This document shows, in pieces, positions 1-8,810 of a stretch of DNA of 64,000 bases. Made by a program: the position numbers and the translations under genes. The stretch comes from Iodobacter arcticus (GTDB lineage: Bacteria; Pseudomonadota; Gammaproteobacteria; Burkholderiales; Chitinibacteraceae): the NCBI RefSeq assembly GCF_042664895.1, contig NZ_JBHTBQ010000002.1, forward strand, positions 1-64,000, written 5' to 3'. The first letter of the stretch is position 1. The number at the start of each line of letters is the position of its first letter. The notes under the pieces are model-generated. The model was not told the origin of the DNA, made no database searches, and saw nothing but the letters and a program-made list of their open reading frames with translations.

Positions 1-469
1 ATGGGCATGATCCACCTCCGCAAAATAGAACGTTCGTTCACTTTACGCCGCGCGAATGGCTAAATCAAGGGTTCCTGAGCAAGAGACATAATCAGGTAAA
101 AAATACTGAAGCCATTATTTAAACACCATTGATTAACATCAATAAGCCACAGAAATAAGCCCACATTCGTCGGCAAGTCACAAACACTAATTCACTGTAT
201 TTAAAGGATTATTTTTTATTTACCCCATCAATGTAATTACTTCACCTTATGCCTGATCGATAACTGATAATAGAGAATCGCCCCTTTTAAAAAATCGACC
301 ACGAGTCTATAGGTTCATTTAGCAAACAAAATCCCGTACAATCTGAATCAGACAGACTTGATTTAAAACAATCCAGACTTTAAATCAATCGATTACAAAT
401 ACACCAGAGCTAAAAAAAACCATATTACTTTTAAAACACACACAATAATCAAACAACAGGATTCCCACC
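1..469. other. intergenic region upstream of the nucleoside phosphorylase gene
   Basis: AT-rich stretch without a convincing reading frame. It must hold the promoter and leader of the phosphorylase gene at 470. An AGGA Shine-Dalgarno lies about 8 bases before its ATG. I see no purine riboswitch fold and no recognisable operator. Whatever gene lies to the left of the window is not represented by an identifiable fragment. Confidence 0.5.
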
Positions 470-1300
470 ATGAATAACGTTCGTCATGAAGAAGCTAAAC
501 TTTCTGCTGCTCATCTGCAAAAAGCCTTTACTCATGCCATCCCAGAAACAGCAGTGATTCTGGGCTCAGGTCTGGGCGACTTCACCAAAATCGTTAAGGT
601 ATTAGAAAGTATTTCTTATGGTGATATTCCCCATTTCCCACAATCCTCCGTGGCGGGCCATAAGGGCAAGCTGACGATTGCTGAAGTAGCAGACGGTAAA
701 AACGTACTGATTATGGAAGGCCGCTTTCATTACTACGAAGGCTACACCCCACAAGAAGTCACTTTCCCGATCGCTGTGTTTAAAGAACTGGGCATCAAGC
801 AGCTGATCGTCAGCAATGCGGCAGGTGGCTGCAACCCTAGCTTTACCGCAGGTGACATCATGATCATCGACGATCATATCAACCTGACCGGCAATCACCC
901 GCTGATCGGCAAAAACGACGATGCAGCAGGCCCGCGTTTCTTAGATCAAACTGCGCCTTACTCACCACGTTTGATCGCACTGGCTGAATCGCTAGCGGCT
1001 GAATCGGGTGTGGCGCCTAAGAAAGGCACCTATGTGAAGATGACTGGCCCAACTTACGAAACCCGCGCTGAAATTAAAATGGTTCAATCCTACGGCGCAG
1101 ATTCAGTAGGGATGTCGACCGTTTATGAAGTCATTATGGCGAATTACTTTGGTATGGAAGTGCTGGGCATTTCTTGCATTACCAATATGGCGACCGGCCT
1201 AGCTAAAACGCATCACAACCATGCAGCCGTGGTGGATGTGGCCAATAGCGTATCCGAGAAGTTTTCTAAGTGGGTTAAAAACATTGTGGTGGCTCTGTAA
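470..1300 (+). CDS. purine nucleoside phosphorylase, trimeric class
   Basis: Reversible phosphorolysis of purine (deoxy)nucleosides to free base and (deoxy)ribose-1-phosphate, a cytoplasmic purine-salvage step. The 276-residue length is normal for the trimeric PNP/XapA family. The N-terminal phosphate loop GSGLGDF, the substrate region with MEGRFHYYEG and SNAAGG, and the base-binding stretches TGPTYETRAEI and GMSTVYEV followed by ITNMATG are all in the expected order. The Glu of YETRAEI and the Asn of ITNMATG are the residues that normally read a 6-oxopurine. The next gene, a TsgA-type transporter, starts 2 bases after the stop, so the pair is very likely one transcript for nucleoside uptake or efflux and use. 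Whether it prefers xanthosine like XapA cannot be told. Confidence 0.93.
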   Translation: MNNVRHEEAKLSAAHLQKAFTHAIPETAVILGSGLGDFTKIVKVLESISYGDIPHFPQSSVAGHKGKLTIAEVADGKNVLIMEGRFHYYEGYTPQEVTFPIAVFKELGIKQLIVSNAAGGCNPSFTAGDIMIIDDHINLTGNHPLIGKNDDAAGPRFLDQTAPYSPRLIALAESLAAESGVAPKKGTYVKMTGPTYETRAEIKMVQSYGADSVGMSTVYEVIMANYFGMEVLGISCITNMATGLAKTHHNHAAVVDVANSVSEKFSKWVKNIVVAL

Positions 1301-1302
1301 TC

Positions 1303-2499
1303 ATGGACGTTCAAAAAGATTCTAAACGCAGATTAAATCTGATCGCTTATGTATGTTATTTCTTTACCGGCGCTTTAATCACCACGCTGGGCTTGGTACT
1401 TGGCCCGGTATCCGCCGCGTTTAATAAAGATCCTGGCTTTATCGGCCAGATGTTTACCCTGCTCAACTTTGGCTTGTTTGTGCCAATTTTAGTGGGTGGC
1501 GTGCTGATGCAAAAATACAGCATCAAATCACTGCTGGCGATTGCCTCTGCCGTCACCATCGCGCTTACCGTTGTGCTCACTGTTGTACCTTCGATCACGC
1601 TGTTTGGCTTTACCGTGTTGATGATTGGTGCTGCGGCTGGTATCACCATGGCCGTGGGTAGCTACTTAGTGGTGCGGATTAATCCGGATCCTAAAGATCG
1701 CTCATCCAGCCTGATTTTCACCGACTTTTTCTTCAGCTTTGCAGGTGTGGTCTTGCCGGTGATTCTGGGCTATCTGTTTAAACACAACGCCAGCTGGTTG
1801 GTAATGTACTTCCTGATGTCGGCTATTTCTCTGCTTCTGATTGTGTTGATCGCTAAAGCGAAATTCCCAACCGTAGAGCGTGAAGTTAAATCGGAAGACG
1901 GCACTGCAGTGAAAGAGCCTTGGGGCAAAGCCATTTACTACGTGTGTTTCGCGGCCTTTGCGTTTATTTATGCCGAGCTGGTGTTCACCATGTGGCTGCC
2001 CACTTATCTGCAAGATGCAGTAAAGCTGCCTGTAGATACTGCTGCACTTTACGTTACGCTGTACTGGGGCTCTAAGGCTACTGGCCTGTGGCTGAACCAC
2101 TACACTGTGCGCTATGTGCAACTGCGCACCTTCCTAATTGCTTCGGCCATCGTGGGCACAGCCAGCATCGCAATCATTGCTAACGTGCCACAAGCCACCG
2201 TGATCGGCGTTGCACTGGTTTGCTTTGGCTTCTTTAACTCAGGTATTTACTCTGGCCTGATTAGCTACGGCAGCTTGCAAGTGAAAGTATCGCCACCAAG
2301 CCTGATCTCAACCATTCTGACTTGCGGTTCGGTCGGTACACTGATTTTTGCTTCTGTTTCAGCGTATATCTTCTCGAACTACGGCCTTTCATGGGCGCTG
2401 AATTCTTCTGTAATCGTGTATGTATTTGCACTGATCGGGATTATTCTGGCAGGTTCATGCAGCAAAGCAGAAGAACTACACGGTAAGCTGGGCCTCTAA
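1303..2499 (+). CDS. tsgA: TsgA-like major facilitator transporter
   Basis: Integral inner-membrane MFS protein of 398 residues with about 12 hydrophobic segments spread over the full length. A central cytoplasmic loop lies around residues 190-205 (AKFPTVEREVKSEDG). The start, with a basic N-terminus then LNLIAYVCYFFTGALITT, resembles the TsgA group of enterobacteria (about 393 residues). The physiological substrate of that group is not settled. Tight coupling to the purine nucleoside phosphorylase (2-base gap) suggests a nucleoside or related compound; that is inference from context. A strong terminator follows directly, so the transcription unit is these two genes. Confidence 0.8.
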   Translation: MDVQKDSKRRLNLIAYVCYFFTGALITTLGLVLGPVSAAFNKDPGFIGQMFTLLNFGLFVPILVGGVLMQKYSIKSLLAIASAVTIALTVVLTVVPSITLFGFTVLMIGAAAGITMAVGSYLVVRINPDPKDRSSSLIFTDFFFSFAGVVLPVILGYLFKHNASWLVMYFLMSAISLLLIVLIAKAKFPTVEREVKSEDGTAVKEPWGKAIYYVCFAAFAFIYAELVFTMWLPTYLQDAVKLPVDTAALYVTLYWGSKATGLWLNHYTVRYVQLRTFLIASAIVGTASIAIIANVPQATVIGVALVCFGFFNSGIYSGLISYGSLQVKVSPPSLISTILTCGSVGTLIFASVSAYIFSNYGLSWALNSSVIVYVFALIGIILAGSCSKAEELHGKLGL

Positions 2500-2518
2500 G
2501 CCCTGCTCTACCTCATAA

Positions 2519-2553
2519 AAAAACGCCTCAAGAGAGATCTTGAGGCGTTTTTT
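2519..2553 (+). terminator. rho-independent terminator after tsgA
   Basis: Perfect 12-bp stem (AAACGCCTCAAG pairing with CTTGAGGCGTTT, 2521-2532 with 2539-2550), 6-base loop, then a T run. An A run precedes the stem, so it could also stop transcripts from the converging minus-strand gene that ends at 2611. Confidence 0.92.
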
Positions 2554-2610
2554 ATGCCTTACTGATTTAGCGGCCGAAAGGATACAGTCATCCTGCATTC
2601 CAATATAAAA

Positions 2611-4770
2611 CTAAGCACGCAAAGTATTCATTAATGCAATCAGCTGCGCCGGATCAAATGGTTTTTGCAAGAAGTGCTCTACACGGGCGATATTGATGGC
2701 TTCGCGCAGAACGGCTAAATCGGTGCTGGCGGTAATCAGAATACGCACGGCAGTAGGCTGAAGCGTTTTGGCTTTTGCCAAAAAGGATATTCCATCTTCG
2801 CCGGGTAATTGGTAATCACAAATAATGGCAGAAAACTGATACTCAGCAAGGCACTCTAATGCCGCTTCGGCGCAATCTAAATAGTGCACATCTAAGGGTA
2901 AAGTTGTCAGAATAGCCTGAATCACATCAAGAATAATCGGGTTATCATCAATCACCAAAACACGCAGCGGGGAAACAATAGCTTGTAGTTTTTTAGTATC
3001 CAGCACACACATTTGCCGCAGCATCACCACCAGCTCCTTACTGGGCACAGCTTTTGAAATCCAGTAGCCCTGAATCAGATGTGCGCCCAGCTCGAATAAA
3101 ATTCTAGCTTCCTCTTCGGTTTCTACGCCTTCAGCCAAGGCCTGCATCGATAAGCTACGGGCCAGCTGAATAATCGTGGCCACGATGGCTTTATCGTGTG
3201 GGCTCTGGCTTAAGCCGCGTACAAAAGACTGGTCAATTTTAAGCCGTTCAGCCGGAAAGCGCTTTAAATAACCCAGATTAGAATAGCCCACTCCAAAATC
3301 ATCAATCGCCAGCGCCACCCCAAGCGCTTTAATACGGCCAATGATATCCAAGGCCATTTCCGGGTCACTAATGGATAAGCTTTCGGTGATTTCCAACTCC
3401 AGACACTCTGGCGGAATACCATGGCTGGCAAGCGTGCTAGCCACTCTGATCACAATATCGTCGTTAACCAGATCTAGGGGCGATACATTCACGGCCACCC
3501 TTACCCAACCCAACCCCTCCTGATGCCAGCGCAAAATTTGCTGGCAAGCCGCTACCATGACCCATGCACCAATATCGCGGATCAGGCCTACTTCTTCAGC
3601 GAGGGCAATAAATGCGCCGGGAAACAGCAGGCCATAATCGGGCGATTGCCAGCGTACCAATGCTTCAACACTGACCAGCATGCCGGTGCTTAAATCCACC
3701 TGTGGCTGGTAGTACAAAACCAGCTCGTCATGGCTAATCGCATAGCGCAAGCGGCTTTCTAAAAGCAGACGCGAATCCAGCGCCTCCTGCATATGCTCGG
3801 TAAAATAACAAACTGCACTGCCGCCGCTTTCTTTTGCGTGATACATGGCAATATCGGCGCGCTTTAAGAGCATCTCTGCATCACAACCATGTTCCGGATA
3901 TTGTGCTGCGCCAATACTACTGCCCAACACCTGATCAATTCGATCCACCCGGATGGGTTGCAGCATCACATCCAGCAAGACCTGCGCCATTTGCCTGCGC
4001 TCCAGCACACTGCGGGTGGGTACGGCCACCACAAACTCATCTCCACCCAGCCTTGCCGCTACACCACCAGCCAAAGGAAGCGCCTGCAAGCGCCTTGCTA
4101 CTTCACACAGCACCACATCGCCAGCGGCATGGCCCATGCTGTCATTAATAAATTTGAATTTATCCAGATCAATAAAAAACACGCACAGACCTGCGCCATG
4201 CATTCTGGCTGAGGCAATATACTGGCCCAGTCTTTCTAAGAGGCGCTGGCGATTAGGCAAACCAGTCAGCCCATCGTGAGTGGCCTGATAGCGAAGCTGC
4301 TGATGCAGGCGGCGTTGTTCAGACACATCGTGCAAGATAATAATCCGCGCCGGACTACCCAAAAAAGCGCTACTGCCAATAATAATGTGTACCGCCGAAA
4401 ACTCGCCATTGGCCCTGCGCATCAAAATAGCGGCGTCTTCCTGCAGCCCCTCGCTCATCGGATCAATGGCATCATCCACCACCATGCTGAGCCAATTGCG
4501 GCCAATCAGATCTGACTCCTGTGCAAAGCCTAATAACTCTACGGCAGCCGGATTAGCCAGTGCAACTTCCCCGCTATTTTGTGCCAATAGCACAGCGCAG
4601 GGCATTCTGGAGAGCACATCAAAAAACTCCTGCTCTTCTGCCGTTCGCAGCTTTTCATACGCCAGCCTTAAAGCCTCTGTACGTTCCTCAACTAAACTTT
4701 CAGCATATTGCCGCGCTTTTTTCTCTCGCTCGATTGCGCGGCGTAATACGCCTTCAAGCTCCTCACTCAT
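2611..4770 (-). CDS. PAS-GGDEF-EAL-REC cyclic-di-GMP turnover protein
   Basis: Large (719-residue) soluble signalling protein. Order: charged coiled coil (about 5-48), PAS domain (about 50-155), GGDEF diguanylate cyclase domain (about 158-325, motif GGDEF at 242-246), EAL phosphodiesterase domain (about 335-580) and a C-terminal response-regulator receiver domain (about 602-719). The GGDEF motif is intact, but no RxxD inhibitory site precedes it. The EAL domain keeps EALVRW, NVSP, the Glu of EITES, DDFG, LKID and AEGVET, so phosphodiesterase activity is plausible. The receiver has the acidic pair D608/D609, phospho-acceptor D652 in CDYQLPGEDG, T680 and K703. A receiver at the C-terminus is less common than at the N-terminus. 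The gene begins 2 bases after the stop of an H-NOX gene, so gas sensing probably feeds into c-di-GMP level. No histidine kinase for the receiver is in the window. Confidence 0.93.
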   Translation of the reverse strand: MSEELEGVLRRAIEREKKARQYAESLVEERTEALRLAYEKLRTAEEQEFFDVLSRMPCAVLLAQNSGEVALANPAAVELLGFAQESDLIGRNWLSMVVDDAIDPMSEGLQEDAAILMRRANGEFSAVHIIIGSSAFLGSPARIIILHDVSEQRRLHQQLRYQATHDGLTGLPNRQRLLERLGQYIASARMHGAGLCVFFIDLDKFKFINDSMGHAAGDVVLCEVARRLQALPLAGGVAARLGGDEFVVAVPTRSVLERRQMAQVLLDVMLQPIRVDRIDQVLGSSIGAAQYPEHGCDAEMLLKRADIAMYHAKESGGSAVCYFTEHMQEALDSRLLLESRLRYAISHDELVLYYQPQVDLSTGMLVSVEALVRWQSPDYGLLFPGAFIALAEEVGLIRDIGAWVMVAACQQILRWHQEGLGWVRVAVNVSPLDLVNDDIVIRVASTLASHGIPPECLELEITESLSISDPEMALDIIGRIKALGVALAIDDFGVGYSNLGYLKRFPAERLKIDQSFVRGLSQSPHDKAIVATIIQLARSLSMQALAEGVETEEEARILFELGAHLIQGYWISKAVPSKELVVMLRQMCVLDTKKLQAIVSPLRVLVIDDNPIILDVIQAILTTLPLDVHYLDCAEAALECLAEYQFSAIICDYQLPGEDGISFLAKAKTLQPTAVRILITASTDLAVLREAINIARVEHFLQKPFDPAQLIALMNTLRA

Positions 4771-4772
4771 GG

Positions 4773-5318
4773 CTAAGCCTCATACACAATAAACTCCGCC
4801 ACTTGCATTTCGCCCTCATCAGCAAAATCTGTGCGGCTTACTTTGGTTTTTCCGCCATAGTGCGTCACACAGCCCGCAATCATGCCTTCGGCTAAATCTG
4901 CCAAATGGCGACGGGAACGGTAACGCAATCGCAAAGAACCATCTGCACGCCGCTCGGTTTCCAGCTTGGGCAGATCTGCATCAGGGTAAATTCTGCGTAC
5001 TTCCACATGAATCTGCCCTTCAATACTTTCTAAAAAAGTATAAACATCGGGCATAGCCCGTAATAATTCCGAGCGCTGCGCCACAAGTTTGCCAAATAAA
5101 TGCTGACCAAAGCCCCTCACCAAATCTGGCACAGGCGTGCCGCAGCGTGTCGATAGAGCCACTACCATCGCTATCAACTCTTGAAAGTCATAGTAGCCTG
5201 CAGCCGTATAGGCGCCACCCGAAGCAGGATTAGCCACCGAGATCATTTCATCAACCGCAACAATGCCCTGCTCGGATTCAACAAAATTAATAAACTCATT
5301 AAATACAAGACCTTTCAT
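4773..5318 (-). CDS. H-NOX haem-binding NO/O2 sensor protein
   Basis: Single-domain 181-residue H-NOX (HNOB) protein. The N-terminus MKGLVFNEFINFVE is typical of the family. His104 (GQIHVEV) sits where the proximal haem ligand is found, followed by YPDADLP. The haem-propionate motif YxSxR is present as YRSRR (residues 133-137). Such proteins bind NO, sometimes O2, in the cytoplasm and control a partner kinase or c-di-GMP enzyme encoded next door. Here the partner follows after a 2-base gap. The start at 5318 is chosen because a GGGGAG Shine-Dalgarno lies just before it and the family's conserved N-terminus begins there; a longer frame reaching 5387 adds 23 unconserved residues. Expected Tyr/Trp residues that would mark an O2-binding distal pocket could not be assessed by eye. 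Confidence 0.93.
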   Translation of the reverse strand: MKGLVFNEFINFVESEQGIVAVDEMISVANPASGGAYTAAGYYDFQELIAMVVALSTRCGTPVPDLVRGFGQHLFGKLVAQRSELLRAMPDVYTFLESIEGQIHVEVRRIYPDADLPKLETERRADGSLRLRYRSRRHLADLAEGMIAGCVTHYGGKTKVSRTDFADEGEMQVAEFIVYEA

Positions 5319-5539
5319 GATGGCTCCCCATTGCTGAATATAATCATATTCATAACTCAGCATGGATGAGAAGCAGGATAAGTTCAAACCTTACCTTTAA
5401 CTATCAAGCACTTACTCCTCGCACGAGTCAGCTTAAAGAATATCTTCACCTCAATACAGGGACGACGGGCAGCCGCTCGCGTGTAAAACACGATTGTGTT
5501 TTACAGACAACAAGGCTTTAGCTGCAATAAAAGGAGGAA

Positions 5540-6571
5540 TTAAACGATGGGCTTGCCGCGCTTATCAAAATCGGCAGGCTTAAAACGAATAAACAACAAG
5601 GAACCAAGACCGGAGAGCACGCAGGCAATAATGGTGTTTTCAACCCGTGCCCGCACCAAAGTATGATGCTCGCCGCCAAAATCTAGCAGCACCATCACTA
5701 ATGCGGTAATCGGAATCACCGCCAGCCAGTAATTGCGCTCCAAGCAAATCGGCGTCACCGCGGCTAATACCACCACCATCGCCGCCAGTTGCCATTCGGC
5801 TTGGAAAAAATGCAAAACGGCCCAGCCCAATAAAGCACCAATCATTGAGCCAATTAAACGTTGCACCATGCGATCAATCGTGAGCTTATTATCGTAAACC
5901 GTCACCAGCACCACGGTCAGCGGTACCCAGTAGGCACGCTCAAGCCCAAGGCCATAGCCAATTAAATAAGCCAAAACCACTTTGGTGGCAAAGTAAAAAG
6001 CAAAAATAGAATTATTATGATTGCGCCGCAAAATACGGCTCATGGCTTCATACAGCATCGGGCCATTTTTAGGCTCTGGCGCACGAAATAGGCAGCGATC
6101 TAATAAAACCGCGAGAATGCCTGAAGCACCACCCAGCAATAAATAGGTGCCCGCTAAGGGGGAAAGTAAGGGGGCGCTATCACCAAACAAGAAAGCAATC
6201 AGCCAGTATTTGCTCATCATTTCTACTGAGTTACCCGCGCCTTGCAGCCAACCCGTAAAAATCGCAAACGCCAGCAAGAAAGCCAACGGCGCACCTTGCA
6301 CATAATGCCCTGCTACTCCGGCAATCCCCGCCAACAGCATGCCAACGGTCATATACACCATCACCGTGATCCGTTCCGAGGTATTACCGCCATTATCAAC
6401 AAACATGGTGTAAAACCCAGCCACCGCACCATACACCGCTGGTAAAAACTCGCCGCGTACCAGCGCAATCGCAAGCGGTAAGCCAACCGCAATCATCACC
6501 CGCAACACCCGTCTCCACGGAATGCCCTGCTGCGGTTTAATCGCCAGCATCTTAACCAGCTGTGTTTGCAT
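5540..6571 (-). CDS. FUSC-family inner-membrane protein
   Basis: 343-residue membrane protein made of two similar hydrophobic blocks (about residues 22-160 and 195-330), each with several transmembrane segments, separated by a short hydrophilic stretch around 165-190. The second block begins with a pattern (ATKVVLAYLIGYGLGLERAYWVPLTVVLV) like the fusaric-acid-resistance / aromatic-acid efflux family FUSC (YccS, AaeB). It is about half the size of YccS and lacks its long cytoplasmic domain, as in many short FUSC members. The substrate is unknown. It stands alone between the H-NOX gene and msrB, transcribed in the same direction as both. Confidence 0.75.
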   Translation of the reverse strand: MQTQLVKMLAIKPQQGIPWRRVLRVMIAVGLPLAIALVRGEFLPAVYGAVAGFYTMFVDNGGNTSERITVMVYMTVGMLLAGIAGVAGHYVQGAPLAFLLAFAIFTGWLQGAGNSVEMMSKYWLIAFLFGDSAPLLSPLAGTYLLLGGASGILAVLLDRCLFRAPEPKNGPMLYEAMSRILRRNHNNSIFAFYFATKVVLAYLIGYGLGLERAYWVPLTVVLVTVYDNKLTIDRMVQRLIGSMIGALLGWAVLHFFQAEWQLAAMVVVLAAVTPICLERNYWLAVIPITALVMVLLDFGGEHHTLVRARVENTIIACVLSGLGSLLFIRFKPADFDKRGKPIV

Positions 6572-6653
6572 ATAGAGCCCTTTGAATAAGGGGGAGAATT
6601 TTACTGCTTAAGGTGGTTCAGGCTGTACCAGCGATTGCCGTAAAAAATAACAA

Positions 6654-7058
6654 CTAATCGCTGCCGTGAGGCTTAAATTCAATCGATACCGAGTTAATGC
6701 AATAGCGCTCGCCCGTAGGCATAGGGCCATCAGGGAAAACATGGCCCAGATGCGCATCACAACTACTACAACGCACTTCCACCCGAATCATGCCATGGCT
6801 GCCATCCCTGATCCGCTGAATATTGGCCCCTGCCGCCTCGGCCCAAAAGCTAGGCCAGCCGCAGCCTGCATCAAATTTGCGCTCTGATTCAAATAACACC
6901 GCGCCACAGCAAATGCAGAGATACTTGCCGCTGCCTGTTTGGCGATAATGCTCGCCCGAAAACGGCCGCTCGGTGCCGCCCTCTCTGGCTACCCGATATT
7001 GCTCGGCACTGAGCTGCTCACGCCACTCTGCATCGCTTTTCTTTATTTTTTCGCCCAT
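6654..7058 (-). CDS. msrB: peptide-methionine (R)-S-oxide reductase MsrB
   Basis: Reduces the R epimer of methionine sulfoxide in proteins, using thioredoxin. The 134-residue protein is complete. Two CxxC pairs that hold the structural zinc (CICC and CSSC) flank the GCGWPSFW substrate-binding motif. The catalytic Cys is in GERYCINSVS near the C-terminus, after GHVFPDGP. The start at 7058 (MGEKIKKSDAEW) matches the usual beginning; an upstream in-frame methionine at 7127 would add 23 residues read from a dispersed repeat and is not credible. It stands alone; no msrA is nearby. Confidence 0.95.
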   Translation of the reverse strand: MGEKIKKSDAEWREQLSAEQYRVAREGGTERPFSGEHYRQTGSGKYLCICCGAVLFESERKFDAGCGWPSFWAEAAGANIQRIRDGSHGMIRVEVRCSSCDAHLGHVFPDGPMPTGERYCINSVSIEFKPHGSD

Positions 7059-7084
7059 CTTTAAAACTCCACTACGTTTTCTAA

Positions 7085-7136
7085 AAAATTCTGTAGACAC
7101 AAAGATCGGTAAGAACACGAAGCACACCGAGAAAAA
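7085..7136 (+). repeat. diverged copy of the periodic dispersed repeat (R1)
   Basis: The segment with TCTGTAGACACAAAGATCGG and AGCACACCGAGAAAAAAC closely resembles 63520-63567 and, more distantly, the CCACGGAGA/TTTCACGGAGA repeat found throughout the window. It sits just upstream of msrB. Confidence 0.6.
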
Positions 7137-7469
7137 ACACAGTAATCACGCTCTCTGCATAGGGCTTTTTAAAGTTCCCTTGAAACACTCGGAAGCGAGG
7201 ATCCAGCCAATCCCGCCCGCCGCCGACCCAATTGGACCGCAGCAGGGGCCTTCGTGCTTATGCTGTTGTCGCTTGGCTTCGTTTCTTGGCGAAGCAAGAA
7301 AGGAAGGCCCCCGCGGTGGCTACCGCTCCAAAATCAACGTGCCGAAGGCACTAAAAAGGCCTTTTAGACTTTGCTTAGTGCACATGGGATGCAACCCACG
7401 TACTTCTCCATATTGCCCGCGGGTTACACCCGCCCTACAAGATCACACCTCATAGATTCAGGAGTGGAT
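7137..7469. other. non-coding gap between msrB and the hydrolase gene
   Basis: GC-richer than its surroundings and made of repeat-like text rather than genes. The segment around 7180-7210 (CCCTTGAAACACTCGGAAGC) resembles 19389-19410, and the end around 7415-7442 (CGCGGGTTACACCCGCCCTA) is a half copy of the hairpin at 30757-30815. I see no convincing coding frame in it. Confidence 0.5.
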
Positions 7470-8282
7470 TTAATCCTCTGGATACGTCAGCTCCAACCAC
7501 TCATGTATTTCTTTGGCCACTTCTGTTTTGTGGAAATCCGCCATCATGGCGTGTCCGCAATCTTCAATAATAATGGCCTTGGTGTGCCAAGCACTGGCGC
7601 AAGCGTGGCTGTCGCTCGGCGGAATCAGCTGATCGGCCCCTGCCCCCAGCACCAGGCAAGGTAATTTAGGGCAGTTAAACCCGGCAAAGGGATGCGGGAT
7701 CGCCATTTCGGTCAGGGCGCGCATTGATTCTGGCTGTGCCCGCGCCGCAAAATAATCCACCATCGCCCGATCTGTTTTAGATGAAAACAAAAGCTCGCGC
7801 ACAAAGCTTGGGTTGCCCGCTGCGGCTGCCCCCTGCCACTGAAACTGGCCTAAATCCCACAGCAAATTGGGCTGCGAAGCCACCAGATGAGCAAACGAAG
7901 CCGCTACGCCATAGGGGGCCACGCTAGCCAAAAGCACCAGCCCCGCCACCTTGGCCTGCTTTGCCACACGCTGCGCCACAAGACCGCCCATCGAATGCCC
8001 GATTAAAATCGGTGGCTCTGGCAACGTAGCCATCATGTCCAAAATATCTTTTACATAATCATCAATACCAAAATGATCAAGCTTTTCTCTGCCCATGCTG
8101 CCTGCATGGCCGCGTAAGCTGGGCACATATACATCCCAGCCTGCTTCTGTAAAATAAGGCAGGAAATACCCTTCCCAGCACCAAGAGCCTGCGTAAGCGC
8201 CATGAATCATAAGTAAAGGTGGAGCGTTCTTTCGCTTATTTGCTGCGTCAGCCTTTAAAATCTCAAGTGTGTAAACGCTCAT
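7470..8282 (-). CDS. alpha/beta-fold hydrolase
   Basis: 270 residues with the classical hydrolase layout: oxyanion-hole HGAYAGSW near residue 28, nucleophile elbow GHSMGG (Ser near residue 97), acid residue in GAGADQLIPP around 215, and catalytic His in EDCGHAMMADFH around 243. It is cytoplasmic, with no signal peptide. The family covers esterases, lipases and carboxylic ester hydrolases; nothing here fixes the substrate. It is read divergently from the small gene at 8346, with about 60 bases between their starts. Confidence 0.85.
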   Translation of the reverse strand: MSVYTLEILKADAANKRKNAPPLLMIHGAYAGSWCWEGYFLPYFTEAGWDVYVPSLRGHAGSMGREKLDHFGIDDYVKDILDMMATLPEPPILIGHSMGGLVAQRVAKQAKVAGLVLLASVAPYGVAASFAHLVASQPNLLWDLGQFQWQGAAAAGNPSFVRELLFSSKTDRAMVDYFAARAQPESMRALTEMAIPHPFAGFNCPKLPCLVLGAGADQLIPPSDSHACASAWHTKAIIIEDCGHAMMADFHKTEVAKEIHEWLELTYPED

Positions 8283-8345
8283 ATATACTTTTTTCCCAGT
8301 CCGCTTAAACTAAATACGCAGCTCATCATTATTTAAGGATCCACC

Positions 8346-8672
8346 ATGCCCTACATCTCACGAGATTCAAACGGCCACATTAGCGCTGTTTTTCGCGACA
8401 CCCATGCAACCGCCAGCGAGTTTATTTCGCTGAATGCGCCAGAACTGGTGAGTTTTATAGGTGCTCCTGCTAACACTGAATTATTTCATTCATTAGATAG
8501 CGATTTAATTCGTGTTATTGAAGACGTCATCGACGCACTTATTCGTAAAAACTTACTATTACTGACAGATCTTCCGCCAGAAGCACAGACCAAGATTTTG
8601 GCCAGACGTAATCTAAGACAAAGTCTGCCACAGAGTACCAGCATCCTCTCACCCAACGATGGTTTAATTTAA
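8346..8672 (+). CDS. conserved small protein of unknown function
   Basis: 108 residues. It opens with a basic/turn segment (MPYISRDSNGHISAVFRD), then has an acidic helical segment (about 55-75, SDLIRVIEDVIDALIRKN) and a C-terminal basic helix (PPEAQTKILARRNLRQS). It resembles a small proteobacterial family sometimes labelled 'tryptophan synthase subunit beta-like', a label without functional meaning. A GGATCC-type Shine-Dalgarno with 4-5 bases of spacing precedes the ATG. It lies upstream of htpG, but htpG has its own heat-shock promoter in between. Confidence 0.7.
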   Translation: MPYISRDSNGHISAVFRDTHATASEFISLNAPELVSFIGAPANTELFHSLDSDLIRVIEDVIDALIRKNLLLLTDLPPEAQTKILARRNLRQSLPQSTSILSPNDGLI

Positions 8673-8742
8673 TCAAGCTAAAAATGCTGATCAGCAGCTA
8701 CCGCTGGTCTGAACAAGATGTTTAAATTTAGCGCCCTGCGGG

Positions 8743-8771
8743 CTTGAACGGTAGCCGGCTGGCCCCATTTA
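8743..8771 (+). promoter_or_regulatory. sigma-32 heat-shock promoter of htpG
   Basis: CTTGAAC at 8743-8749, a 13-base spacer, then CCCCATTTA at 8763-8771. This is very close to the sigma-32 consensus (CTTGAAA, 11-16 bases, CCCCATnT) and lies 40 bases before the htpG ATG. It fits the known heat-shock control of htpG. Confidence 0.88.
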
Positions 8772-8810
8772 TCAAAACATCCTTGTTCACTTAATAAGCA
8801 GAGCACTTCA

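Noticed and set aside
1..469. Possible purine riboswitch or PurR operator before the nucleoside phosphorylase
   Set aside because: No conserved riboswitch core or PurR-like palindrome could be recognised.
3834..4895. Several overlapping plus-strand open frames opposite the PAS-GGDEF-EAL gene
   Set aside because: They lie entirely within a clearly recognisable minus-strand protein, have low-complexity translations and no Shine-Dalgarno; they are codon-bias shadows.
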